Source: Paenibacillus sp. J45TS6
GTDB lineage: Bacteria; Bacillota; Bacilli; Paenibacillales; Paenibacillaceae
Length of the DNA: 64,000 nt
Assembly (NCBI RefSeq): GCF_018403285.1
Contig: NZ_BOSJ01000003.1
Location: 186,001-250,000, forward strand
Direction: 5' to 3'
Shown: in pieces, positions 25,317 through 33,587 of the stretch
How the letters are laid out: every line of letters begins with the position of its first letter
How positions within the stretch are numbered: position 1 is the stretch's first letter
Notes under the pieces: generated by a model
The model's input: only the letters and a program-made list of their open reading frames with translations
Databases searched by the model: none
What the model was told of the DNA's origin: nothing
Translations under genes and position numbers: made by a program

Positions 25317-26408
25317 GTGACCTATGTATGGATTATTGCAGGATGGATTTCCGGCTTACTCATGTTAAGTGGGATGAAACCTTTGATTCAGCAAACAAAA
25401 CATAATCAAAGGGACAGGGGGGAGAAGAGAAAAGTAGATCAGCTCCCTTCTGTGAGTATTATTATTCCGGCTCGGAACGAGGAGGGCAATCTTACTTCGT
25501 TACTGCGTTCCATACAGGAACAAACCGCTTTGCCTATTGAAGTTATCGTTGTTGATGACGGCTCTGTAGATCGAACAGCAGAAATAGCGGCCTCATTTGG
25601 AGCAAAGGTATTGGACCCAGGTGAACTGCCGCAGGGCTGGCTTGGTAAAAACCATGCCTGTGCAAAAGGGGCTGAAGTGGCGAAAGGTGAGATTTTTATA
25701 TTTCTGGATGCAGATATCACTTTAAGTCCAAATGGAATAGAGATCTTACTTTCTCGTTATACAGAGGGGCTCTTGTCTGTTCAGCCGTATCATCAGATGA
25801 TGCGCCCTTATGAACAGTGGTCCGCATTTTTTAATGTCATTATCCCGGCCTCCATCGGCAGTGGGAAAGATGGAACAGGCGCTTTTGGTCCTTGTATTGT
25901 CTGTAGCAGAGATGCGTATAAAGAAAGCGGAGGCCACGAGCTCGTAAAAGGGGAAATCCTCGATCATCATACACTTGGGAAATGTTTTGCGAGATTAGGA
26001 TATCAAGTGCGAAATTATATAGGAATATCGGTCTTGTATTTTCGAATGTATCCTGAGGGTTGGAGCTCTTTATGGCGAGGGTGGAGTAAAAGTATGGCAT
26101 CCGGTGCAGCTGCCACTCGGTTTCGTCGGCTCCTGCCGGTAATCATCTGGATCATGGGTATGATTTCGTCCTTCTTTCTATTAATAGACAGCTTTTTTAC
26201 AGAGGATATTTGGATTGGAACGGTCATCTATGCTCTCTATGCTTTAGAAATAGCAGTGTTACTTAGGAGAGTAGGGAATTTCCGCTCGTGGGTGTGGAGT
26301 TTCTATCCATTGCCGTTGCTATTTTTCCTTCTCTTGTTTATTCGCTCTATCCTAATGACGTTTGTGAAGAAAAAAGTGAAATGGAAAGATCGTGAAATTG
26401 AGCTTTAG
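25317..26408 (+). CDS. crtQ: Glycosyltransferase family 2, CrtQ-like
   Basis: 363 aa, GTG start with AGAGGTC upstream. A GT-A catalytic domain (VSIIIPARNEEGNLTSLLRS; EVIVVDDGSVDRTAEIAASFGA; IFIFLDADIT, the DxD metal site) is flanked by membrane segments at 1-20 and about 270-350. The arrangement and the segment LPQGWLGKNHACAKGAEVAKGE match 4,4'-diaponeurosporenoate glycosyltransferase, which attaches glucose to the C30 carotenoic acid. It is followed by crtO; crtP lies divergently across 200 bp. Confidence 0.84.
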   Translation: MTYVWIIAGWISGLLMLSGMKPLIQQTKHNQRDRGEKRKVDQLPSVSIIIPARNEEGNLTSLLRSIQEQTALPIEVIVVDDGSVDRTAEIAASFGAKVLDPGELPQGWLGKNHACAKGAEVAKGEIFIFLDADITLSPNGIEILLSRYTEGLLSVQPYHQMMRPYEQWSAFFNVIIPASIGSGKDGTGAFGPCIVCSRDAYKESGGHELVKGEILDHHTLGKCFARLGYQVRNYIGISVLYFRMYPEGWSSLWRGWSKSMASGAAATRFRRLLPVIIWIMGMISSFFLLIDSFFTEDIWIGTVIYALYALEIAVLLRRVGNFRSWVWSFYPLPLLFFLLLFIRSILMTFVKKKVKWKDREIEL

Positions 26409-26476
26409 TGTCTAATAAGTAGCGATGGAGCTTAAACAAAGCAAGCAAACGATTCATATGTGAAAGGAGTGGACAG

Positions 26477-26998
26477 GTGCAAATATGGGAGTGGTCAGGA
26501 CCGATTACGATAGTGGCTAATATTGCGGCATGGTTTATTCTTCATATGAGTATTTCCTATGTGTTCACTGTTCTACCGGATCGGTGGTTTGATGGACTGC
26601 GTTTAAGGGCTTCTAGCAAAGAACTTTCATTTTATGATCGTGTTTTGCATATTAGACGATGGAAAAATAGATTGCCCGATGGAGCGGTATGGATAGGACA
26701 GGATTTTAGAAAGCAACGGATCATGAGAAGTGATACCGCATATCTTCACATATACCAAAGAGAGGCCTATAGAGGAGAATGGTGTCATTATGTATCCATT
26801 ATGCCGGTACCGTTGTTCTTCCTATGGAATATGCCGGCTGTAGCATGGGGGATGGTGGTGTATGCATTAGCAGCCAATGTACCCTGCATTCTGTCCTTAC
26901 GTTACAACCGGGCGCGTATTGTTCGAATTCTGCAACGAAGAGAAGAAGTGATCCCTGCTTATTTAGGTAAGATGAACGAAGACCCCTCAATGGATTGA
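26477..26998 (+). CDS. crtO: Glycosyl-4,4'-diaponeurosporenoate acyltransferase, CrtO-like
   Basis: 173 aa, GTG start with AAAGGAG 8 nt upstream. Membrane segments at about 8-30 and 112-145 enclose a polar part with RRWKNRLPDGAVWIGQDFRKQRI, the signature of the staphyloxanthin acyltransferase CrtO. It adds a fatty acid to the sugar of the carotenoid ester. With crtP and crtQ it makes the tailoring half of a staphyloxanthin-type pathway. Its stop codon sits inside the following terminator. Confidence 0.82.
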   Translation: MQIWEWSGPITIVANIAAWFILHMSISYVFTVLPDRWFDGLRLRASSKELSFYDRVLHIRRWKNRLPDGAVWIGQDFRKQRIMRSDTAYLHIYQREAYRGEWCHYVSIMPVPLFFLWNMPAVAWGMVVYALAANVPCILSLRYNRARIVRILQRREEVIPAYLGKMNEDPSMD

Positions 26999-27010
26999 AG
27001 GGTCTTTTGG
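26981..27010 (+). terminator. Terminator overlapping the end of crtO
   Basis: AGACCC-CTCAA pairs with TTGAAGGGTCT around a 4-nt loop, followed by TTTTGG. Confidence 0.65.
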
Positions 27011-27043
27011 TCGTTCTATTTTATTAAGGGTAAAATACAGATT

Positions 27044-27622
27044 CTAGATCGCGTCTTGACTTACCTCAATTTTCTTCAAAATTCGTGCTGGATTTCCGCC
27101 AACGACGACGTTATCCGGTACATCTTTGGTTACAACCGAACCCGAAGCCACAACTACGTTGTTACCAATCGTAACGCCTGGGTTAATGATGGCGCGTCCC
27201 CCAATCCATACTTTATCTCCAATCGTGACGGGTGCGCCATATTCCTCACCTCGGTCACATCTGGAAGTCGGATCAAGCGGATGCGTTGCCGTGTATATAT
27301 GAACTCCTGGACCAAGCAAGCAATATTTCCCTATGTTTACTTCGCATACATCAAGTATGACACAGTCGAAGTTTGCATAGAAATGATCACCTACATGGAT
27401 ATTATAGCCGTAGTCACAGCGGAATGTTGGTTCAATATAGAAATGTTCACCAACGGTTCCAAGCAGTTTTCTCATGATCTCGGCCCGATGTTCTGGGTCA
27501 TTTTCAGTGGATTGATTATAGATTCTTGTAAGACGTCTTGCCTGCTCACGATCTTGTGTCAATTCAGCATCCCATGCTAAGTACAGTTCCCCTGCGAGCA
27601 TTTTTTCTTTTTCTGTCTTCAT
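27044..27622 (-). CDS. maa: Maltose/galactoside O-acetyltransferase (LbH fold)
   Basis: 192 aa from ATG 27622 (AAAGGAG upstream; ATG 27652 lacks an SD). A Mac domain at the N-terminus ([21 protein letters not shown]) is followed by left-handed beta-helix hexapeptide repeats ending in [18 protein letters not shown]. The catalytic His is in [10 protein letters not shown]. It transfers acetyl from acetyl-CoA to sugars such as maltose, probably for detoxification or export. A stand-alone unit. Confidence 0.85.
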   Translation of the reverse strand: MKTEKEKMLAGELYLAWDAELTQDREQARRLTRIYNQSTENDPEHRAEIMRKLLGTVGEHFYIEPTFRCDYGYNIHVGDHFYANFDCVILDVCEVNIGKYCLLGPGVHIYTATHPLDPTSRCDRGEEYGAPVTIGDKVWIGGRAIINPGVTIGNNVVVASGSVVTKDVPDNVVVGGNPARILKKIEVSQDAI

Positions 27623-27730
27623 CGAAAGCTCTCCTTTAACGATTGCTGCCATTCATAGAAAAATGTTAGTTTCATATCATTTAATGTTCAGTTTAGTGTA
27701 CTCAGTCATGAGATGCAATGGATGACGAGT

Positions 27731-28675
27731 CTATTGATGAATAGAGTTCGCGGAAAGATCAAGCCACTCTACTTCCTCTCGTGAAAGCTGAATCTCAGCA
27801 CCTTTTTGGCAGGACTCAAGTTCAGCTGGATTCTGAGCACCGATCAGGGCACAGGTTGGGTAAGCTTGACTCAGTACATAAGCAAGAGCAATCTGGATGG
27901 TAGTGACTCCTCTTTTCTTAGCCAGTTCCTCGGCTCTGCGAAGTCGTTCCCAGTTATCGTCATTGTAGAATACACGAACCAAATCTTCGTTGTCTGTTAT
28001 TTCAGGCGTATACCGCCCTGTGAAAAATCCTCGTGCTTGGGAAGACCAAGAGAGAACGGGGATTTGGGTTTGTTCATGGAACTTGCTTGTTGCTTCGTCA
28101 ACGGAAACACAGCCGTGCCAAAAAGGTTCTTTGGCTTTGGCTAGACTAAGATTAGGACTGCTGAAGGTAAATCCTTGGAGGCCGTTTGTCTTGGCATAGT
28201 GATTCGCTTCCTGAATCCGTTCCCAGGTCCAATTTGACGCGCCAGCAGCCCCGATCTGCCCCGCATCAATATGTTCATTGAGCGCTTCGATAATATGTTC
28301 AACAGGAACAGATGGATCATCCCGGTGAAGGCCGTATAATTCAATATGATCTGTCCCAAGCCGTTCTAGACTTACAGACAGGTCGTGGTCGATTGCTGCT
28401 TTGTGAACTCTTGCTCCCGTACGATCCGGATGAGCACCTTTGGTAAAAATAACGATCTCGTCACGATTATTCATTTCTTTCAAATACCTGCCGATAACTT
28501 CTTCACTTTGTCCTCCGCAATAAATATGAGCAGTATCAATGGTATTTCCACCAATCGCAAGGAAAGCATTCAAGTTGGTTACGACCTGATCATAGTTGTC
28601 ATGACGAAAATAATCCGTTCCTTTTATGAGCCGAGAGACAGGTTTGCGAGAACCTTTGATCGTTATTTTTTCCAT
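27731..28675 (-). CDS. Aldo/keto reductase
   Basis: 314 aa TIM-barrel NAD(P)H oxidoreductase. The catalytic Asp-Tyr-Lys-His set is represented by NTIDTAHIYCGG (Asp, Tyr), TKGAHP and LYGLHRDD. It acts on a sugar or short-chain carbonyl; substrate unknown. Only 13 nt separate it from the Gfo/Idh gene, whose last codons contain its SD (GGGAGGA), so the two are one operon. The divergent AraC-type gene at 29814 is the probable regulator. Confidence 0.85.
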   Translation of the reverse strand: MEKITIKGSRKPVSRLIKGTDYFRHDNYDQVVTNLNAFLAIGGNTIDTAHIYCGGQSEEVIGRYLKEMNNRDEIVIFTKGAHPDRTGARVHKAAIDHDLSVSLERLGTDHIELYGLHRDDPSVPVEHIIEALNEHIDAGQIGAAGASNWTWERIQEANHYAKTNGLQGFTFSSPNLSLAKAKEPFWHGCVSVDEATSKFHEQTQIPVLSWSSQARGFFTGRYTPEITDNEDLVRVFYNDDNWERLRRAEELAKKRGVTTIQIALAYVLSQAYPTCALIGAQNPAELESCQKGAEIQLSREEVEWLDLSANSIHQ

Positions 28676-28688
28676 GGACGGTTCCTCC

Positions 28689-29687
28689 CTATAGTTCGAT
28701 TCGTTTCCGTTGCTCGGCTGAGCGCAGGGCAGATTCCAGTACTTTCATGTTAAAAACAGCATCTTGTGGATCAAATTTAGGCTTGCTTCCATCCAGTACA
28801 ACATCAGCAAAATCATCAGCCATTAAGGCATAATGATTCACTCGTGGGACTTCTACCACCCGATTACCGAGTTTTCCTGTGATCGAGAAGGAAGAATCGG
28901 TGTCTGGATCACTCGCAAAAGCGGAAGGGACTTTAAGTACGCCATCTGTGCCGAGCACTTCCATCTCATTTCGGAAAGCAGCCCACATTCCGCAGTCAAA
29001 GATGAGAGAGATGGAATTCGGGAATTCAACAAAACCTGAAGTCATCATGTCTACTCCGCCATGCTTCTCTGAGAACAATGCTTGTGCGGTTACCGCCTCC
29101 GGTTCTTGACCGATGAGAAGTCTTGCTACGCTGATCGGATAGCAGCCTACATCGTAGAGGGAACCGCCGCCCCAATCTTTATGATAGCGAATATTTTCCG
29201 TGTTAGCGGCACTGTTAAAAGTGAAGTTCGCATGAATTCCGCGCAGCTCTCCAATCTCTCCAGATTGAATAGTATCTTGAATCATTTGATACCTAGGATG
29301 ATGCCGATACATGAATGCTTCAGCAAGATGAACACCAGCTTTCTGACATGCTTCCACCATTTTCTCAGCTTCCGCTGAATTCAGTGCAATCGGCTTTTCG
29401 CATAAAATATGTTTACCGGCTTCTGCCGCACGTAAGGTCCATTCAAGATGAAGATGATTCGGCAGCGGGATATATACTGCATCAATATCATCACTGGCGA
29501 GTAATGCTTCATAACTTCCAAAAGCGTTTTCGATATGTAACTCTTTTGCCGCCTCATCTGCTTTTTCTTGACTACGGCTTGCTATTGCGACAACTTCATT
29601 TCGGATGGAACCGCGAATTCCCGGAATTACCGATCTTTTCGCAATACTGGCTGTTCCAAGAATGCCCCAACGTAACGTTTGATTCAT
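28689..29687 (-). CDS. Gfo/Idh/MocA family sugar dehydrogenase
   Basis: 332 aa from ATG 29687 (AGAAGGTAGG upstream). N-terminal NAD(P)-binding fold (LRWGILGTASIAKRSVIPGI) and the family motif CEKPIALNSAEAEKMVEAC with the conserved Lys-Pro. The C-terminal domain carries the catalytic GGGSLYDVGCYPISVAR. It oxidises or reduces a cyclic polyol or sugar. First gene of a two-gene operon with the aldo/keto reductase, divergent from the AraC regulator, which suggests a small carbohydrate pathway. Confidence 0.86.
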   Translation of the reverse strand: MNQTLRWGILGTASIAKRSVIPGIRGSIRNEVVAIASRSQEKADEAAKELHIENAFGSYEALLASDDIDAVYIPLPNHLHLEWTLRAAEAGKHILCEKPIALNSAEAEKMVEACQKAGVHLAEAFMYRHHPRYQMIQDTIQSGEIGELRGIHANFTFNSAANTENIRYHKDWGGGSLYDVGCYPISVARLLIGQEPEAVTAQALFSEKHGGVDMMTSGFVEFPNSISLIFDCGMWAAFRNEMEVLGTDGVLKVPSAFASDPDTDSSFSITGKLGNRVVEVPRVNHYALMADDFADVVLDGSKPKFDPQDAVFNMKVLESALRSAEQRKRIEL

Positions 29688-29813
29688 GTTTTTACCTACC
29701 TTCTGATATATTATTATCATGATATTGTCATTGTATTGAATTCTATTCAAATTTAAAATGATAATATTTTGCAGTTTATTAACACAATATTGTCTTTATA
29801 AGGGAGACCAGCG
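29688..29813. promoter_or_regulatory. Divergent promoter region of the Gfo/Idh operon and araC-type gene
   Basis: An AT-rich 126-bp stretch holding two copies of ATATTGTC (29722-29729 and 29788-29795) and a near-match ATGATAATATT. Direct repeats of this kind are expected for AraC-family binding half-sites. No well-matched -35/-10 pair stands out, consistent with activator dependence. Confidence 0.35.
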
Positions 29814-30653
29814 ATGGAACGCCAAAGTCACTTAGTTACGATAACGGATCAGCGATTTTTTTGTTACCCTGAGTCTGTCGGCATGTTTAGCAATACCCCC
29901 AAACATTCGGTAACCCGTGAGAAAGGGGCCCTTAATAATTTTAATATTCACTACGTAGCAGCTGGAAAAGGTTATGTGGAGATGGAGGGGGCTGTATACG
30001 AACTTGAGGAAGGTGACGCCTTTTTGTATTTTCCTTTACAGGAACAGAGGTACTACAGTAGTACAAGTGAACCTTGGGATATCAGATGGGTGCATTTTTA
30101 TGGAAGCAGCAGTTTAACTGACTATATGCTTGGACGCGGGTTTCAGGATCACCGGATCTGGACGCTCCGTCAGCCGGAAGGGTGGAAGAAAGCGCATTTG
30201 GACCTGCTTACCGAAGCGGAGAATCATAAAATGCTGAACCCGACCATTCTATCTACATTAACCTATGCCGTAATTACAGAGTTTGTCCACCAAGCAGAAG
30301 CGCATACGAAGAGCAGAACCGGACGTTCTACGGACCGAATTACGAATTTGCTGCCTAAAATTCAAAAAGAAGCGGCAAGTCCGTTTATTTTAGAAGATTG
30401 GGCGGAAGAAGCAGGGGTCAGTGTCCATTACTTTTGTAAATTATTTAAAAAAGCGATGCAAATGACGCCGATGGATTTTATAACGCAGTGCCGTATTCAA
30501 ATGGCGAAGCAAGCATTGCTGGAACATACAGAAAGAACAATCGGTCAGATCGCTTCCGAAACAGGATATCCAAGCGCCAGTTATTTTAATCGTCGGTTTC
30601 TTGAACATGAAGGGATGACGCCAACCGAATATCGGAGATTATTTGGAAAATAA
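29814..30653 (+). CDS. AraC-family transcriptional regulator
   Basis: 279 aa. An N-terminal cupin-like sensor (about 35-110: HYVAAGKGYVEMEGAVYELEEGDAFLYFP) and a C-terminal double helix-turn-helix (about 180-278: FILEDWAEEAGVSVHYFCKLFKKAMQMTPMDFI and IGQIASETGYPSASYFNRRFLEHEGMTPTEYRR). It probably senses a sugar and activates the divergent oxidoreductase operon. The start is ATG 29814 with GGGAGA upstream. Confidence 0.88.
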   Translation: MERQSHLVTITDQRFFCYPESVGMFSNTPKHSVTREKGALNNFNIHYVAAGKGYVEMEGAVYELEEGDAFLYFPLQEQRYYSSTSEPWDIRWVHFYGSSSLTDYMLGRGFQDHRIWTLRQPEGWKKAHLDLLTEAENHKMLNPTILSTLTYAVITEFVHQAEAHTKSRTGRSTDRITNLLPKIQKEAASPFILEDWAEEAGVSVHYFCKLFKKAMQMTPMDFITQCRIQMAKQALLEHTERTIGQIASETGYPSASYFNRRFLEHEGMTPTEYRRLFGK

Positions 30654-30830
30654 AACGGAGTTACCTTGAATCGAGTGAGAAGATAACGGAATGTGTTCAG
30701 TGATGTGGGAAGAGAGAATGAACGAAAATTTGATGTTTGTATTATGGGAACATTTGTTCTATAATGAGGAAGTCGAATTGTTTAGCTATAAATTTCCTAT
30801 CAGTCCGCAATCTAGGAGGCGCTACTATTT

Positions 30831-31319
30831 ATGTCAAGTCTACTGAGTAAGAAAGAGGTCATCCGTCATCGTGAATTTCGTTTCTTGGGTATGGCAGCCG
30901 AGACCAATAATCAAGCTGAATTGAAGGGAGAAGGGGTAATTCCTTCACTTTGGTCTAATTTTTATGCAAACAATGTACTAGAACGTATACCAAACAAAAT
31001 AAATTCATCAATTATTGCCTTATATACGAAGTATGAATCAGATGAGACCGGTGCCTATACGATTGCGCTTGGAACAGAGATTATAGAAGGACAAGCTGTC
31101 CCTTCTGGATTAGAAGAATGGGTAGTTCCTGAATCTAAATATGTTGTGTTTACGACGCGTATAGGTCCGGTACAAGAAGTTGTTGTTGAGACTTGGCAGG
31201 AGATATGGGAATGGTCTAAATATAACGAGCGGGCATTTCAGTCTGATTTTGAGTTGTATGATCTGCGTTCAGTCGATCCAATGAATGGCCAAGTCGATAT
31301 TTATATCTCCGTTAAGTAA
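30831..31319 (+). CDS. GyrI-like/AraC-type effector-binding domain protein
   Basis: 162 aa, a stand-alone effector-binding (GyrI-like small-molecule binding) domain without a DNA-binding part. Conserved stations are FRFLGMAAETNN, IPSLWSNFYANN, YTKYESDETGAYTIALGTEI, and VPESKYVVFTTRIGP followed by VVETWQEIWEW. Such free domains bind hydrophobic cations or inhibit partner proteins; the specific role is unknown. Strong SD (AGGAGG) before ATG 30831. Confidence 0.8.
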   Translation: MSSLLSKKEVIRHREFRFLGMAAETNNQAELKGEGVIPSLWSNFYANNVLERIPNKINSSIIALYTKYESDETGAYTIALGTEIIEGQAVPSGLEEWVVPESKYVVFTTRIGPVQEVVVETWQEIWEWSKYNERAFQSDFELYDLRSVDPMNGQVDIYISVK

Positions 31320-31350
31320 TGATCTAGTCGCTGATTGAAATGGAGTGCCG

Positions 31351-31644
31351 TTAGGTGTGTAACGTAGCTTTGTTATTATTCCGCTTTTTGTTTCTACTGA
31401 AGAACAAGCCCCACCATATAAGTAAATATAAGTATCCTATACTTACATAGATAGACCAGGTGGAACCTTGCAGCAACTGATGAAATAAGTGTTCCAATTC
31501 ATTATGTCCTTCCGCTCTTCCGATGCTGTTGACGATACTAATTAAAGGCACAGTTACAGTTACAACAATCGCGATTACAGACCAAATGAGCATCTTCATT
31601 CGAAACGCACTAAATAAAGCGGTTCCGAGTGTTACCCACTCCAT
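31351..31644 (-). CDS. Hypothetical membrane protein, two or three spans
   Basis: 97 aa with GGAGGTGAG just before ATG 31644. Hydrophobic segments at about 18-40 (MLIWSVIAIVVTVTVPLISIV) and 64-83 (IYVSIGYLYLLIWWGLFF); basic tail SRNKKRNNNK, so the C-terminus is cytoplasmic. Family not recognised. It lies alone between two genes on different strands. Confidence 0.6.
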   Translation of the reverse strand: MEWVTLGTALFSAFRMKMLIWSVIAIVVTVTVPLISIVNSIGRAEGHNELEHLFHQLLQGSTWSIYVSIGYLYLLIWWGLFFSRNKKRNNNKATLHT

Positions 31645-31687
31645 TTACTCACCTCCATTAGAGATCGTTTCATACAGGATAGCGAGT

Positions 31688-31748
31688 AGAGTAAACTTCC
31701 CTTAAAGCTTCTTGCGCTAAATCTGCATATAACAAGGGAGTTTACTCT
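31688..31748. repeat. Long inverted repeat at the 3' end of the SgrR-like gene
   Basis: AGAGTAAACTTCCCTT (31688-31703) and AAGGGAGTTTACTCT (31734-31748) are complementary except for one bulged base, with a 30-nt loop. The right arm covers the stop codon of the SgrR-like gene. There is no U tract on either strand, so it is not a typical intrinsic terminator. Confidence 0.7.
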
Positions 31749-33468
31749 ATCGTATGGAAGCAGGGAACCAAACATGCCGGAGATCAATCCATCCCTGACT
31801 TCCTAGCTTTATCCCACGGACGCCGGGCAATACTGCTGTTTCAAATGGTTTGTCATATAGGATATGAAGGATGCTTTCTTCCATGAGCATAAGTTCCAGA
31901 TCGATTAATTTGGTGAGACGGTTACTCGGATTCTTTGTACGTTCGATTTCTTGTAATCTCGTCAGAATCGGTTTCTGAAGATCCTGTCCTACGTGAGAAG
32001 ATATTGTCAAATAAAGATCATGTCTACGGAGTGATTCGTCTTGATCCAGCAGAAGCGAAAAGAGAATCAGATCGGCTTCCATACGAACAGGCCCTTTAAA
32101 CAATTCCACAGGTACAATTTTAACCTTGCAGTTATATCCATTTTTTTTGAGCTGATTCGCGATGATTGCCGCGTCTTTTCGGTACTGTGGAATCGTAGAT
32201 AGTACTAGAGGGATGCCTGATTCCTCACGGTTATCCTTAGACCCATTGGGGGGTTCTAGTACATATTCTGACGCAGACAGGCCTATACTCGTTAGCACTT
32301 TTTTTCGGATATTTGGATCCTGAAGCGGTCCGTCTTTTTTGGTATTACAAGTAACTAGCTTCCGTACAAGGGATTTGCTTAAAGCCTGTGTATCCCCTGT
32401 ATAATTGGCAGAATTTCCTCCAAGTAAAACAGGAAACAAAGGATTAGAAGTTTCCGCTAAATCTGAATCTTGATCTTGTATGTTCCAAGGGACTTGAATG
32501 ATTTCTACCACGTCAAGATGCGGTCTCGTTTTGAAATAGTCTGAAAAAGCCTCCAAGATACACATACTTGAATTATGCTCGGTTATTCGGAATGGTCCAG
32601 TACCGTATATGTTGGTTAAATTTTGAACAGACTCTTGCTGTTCTAGATTCTGATCTGAAGGAACGATGGCAGCCCGGGTGGTACATAAAAAAGAAGGGAA
32701 GTACTCGTTAGCTTGATGCAGAGTAAATTCAACACACCGACTGGAGATCGCAGTCACCGAAGCAATGGATTGAATCACAAAATGGTATAGCAAGGGTTCA
32801 TTACATCTCTTTAGTCTATTAAATGTATAAAGAACATCTTCGGCATGAAGTGTCTTTCCGTGATGAAATCTTACCTCTTTTCTCAAATAAAAGGTCCATA
32901 CTTTTCGGTCATCACTCACCTCGTATTCATGTGCGAGATGGGGCAGGATTGCTCCTGTTTCTGGATCTGAGGTGAGTAAACCATCAAATACATGACTTGA
33001 TACAAATGACTCAGCAAGCAGGTTGATTCGAAGCGGATCAAGCTCGTGAATCTGCTGACGTAAGGGAAGACGCAAGATATCCCACTGTTCACCCACTCCA
33101 TTCTGCTTGGAATGGTGTCCAAAATAACTCATGAGCCAACCCTGTAAACGTTCAGGTAGTCGAGTAGAGTTTGTATACGTTTTAATATCATCCATTACTT
33201 TCTTCATTTCATGACGATCGATCGCTTTTATCATCGTAAGCGCTGCAATTTCTTCAGGATCGACCCGAAAAAACAACTCTGAACGTTTACCCCGTCCTCT
33301 TTGTGCACGCCATTCGATCCAGCCGCTTGCTTCCATTTTACGGATTATATTGAGGGCATTTCGATGTGTGCATTCAAGGGTCAGCGCAAGTTCATCCAGT
33401 GTAATTTGCACCGAAGATTCAGCTCCATAATAACCATGTAATCGCAAAAATTGAGAATGTAATTTCAT
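31747..33468 (-). CDS. SgrR-like regulator: helix-turn-helix plus solute-binding domain
   Basis: 573 aa. An N-terminal SgrR-type winged helix (about 1-95: VQITLDELALTLECTHRNALNIIRKMEASGWIEW) is fused to a periplasmic-binding-protein-like domain of the SBP_bac_5 family (about 145-570: LVSSHVFDGLLTSDPETGAILPHLAHEYEVSDDRKVWTFYLRKEVRFHHG). There is no signal peptide, so the binding domain acts in the cytoplasm as a ligand sensor. Related proteins control oligopeptide, sugar or siderophore transport. The divergent DUF4173 gene is the nearest potential target. Start ATG 33468 with GGAGG. Confidence 0.82.
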   Translation of the reverse strand: MKLHSQFLRLHGYYGAESSVQITLDELALTLECTHRNALNIIRKMEASGWIEWRAQRGRGKRSELFFRVDPEEIAALTMIKAIDRHEMKKVMDDIKTYTNSTRLPERLQGWLMSYFGHHSKQNGVGEQWDILRLPLRQQIHELDPLRINLLAESFVSSHVFDGLLTSDPETGAILPHLAHEYEVSDDRKVWTFYLRKEVRFHHGKTLHAEDVLYTFNRLKRCNEPLLYHFVIQSIASVTAISSRCVEFTLHQANEYFPSFLCTTRAAIVPSDQNLEQQESVQNLTNIYGTGPFRITEHNSSMCILEAFSDYFKTRPHLDVVEIIQVPWNIQDQDSDLAETSNPLFPVLLGGNSANYTGDTQALSKSLVRKLVTCNTKKDGPLQDPNIRKKVLTSIGLSASEYVLEPPNGSKDNREESGIPLVLSTIPQYRKDAAIIANQLKKNGYNCKVKIVPVELFKGPVRMEADLILFSLLLDQDESLRRHDLYLTISSHVGQDLQKPILTRLQEIERTKNPSNRLTKLIDLELMLMEESILHILYDKPFETAVLPGVRGIKLGSQGWIDLRHVWFPASIR

Positions 33469-33587
33469 TACGCTACACCTCCGTTTATAAAATACGAAAA
33501 TTCTGGAGATTATCTTTCTATTTATTTTCTTATTTTATCACCTAAGATAAAAGGTATAAACCAATTTTACTTCGGAGGTTGTAACGT

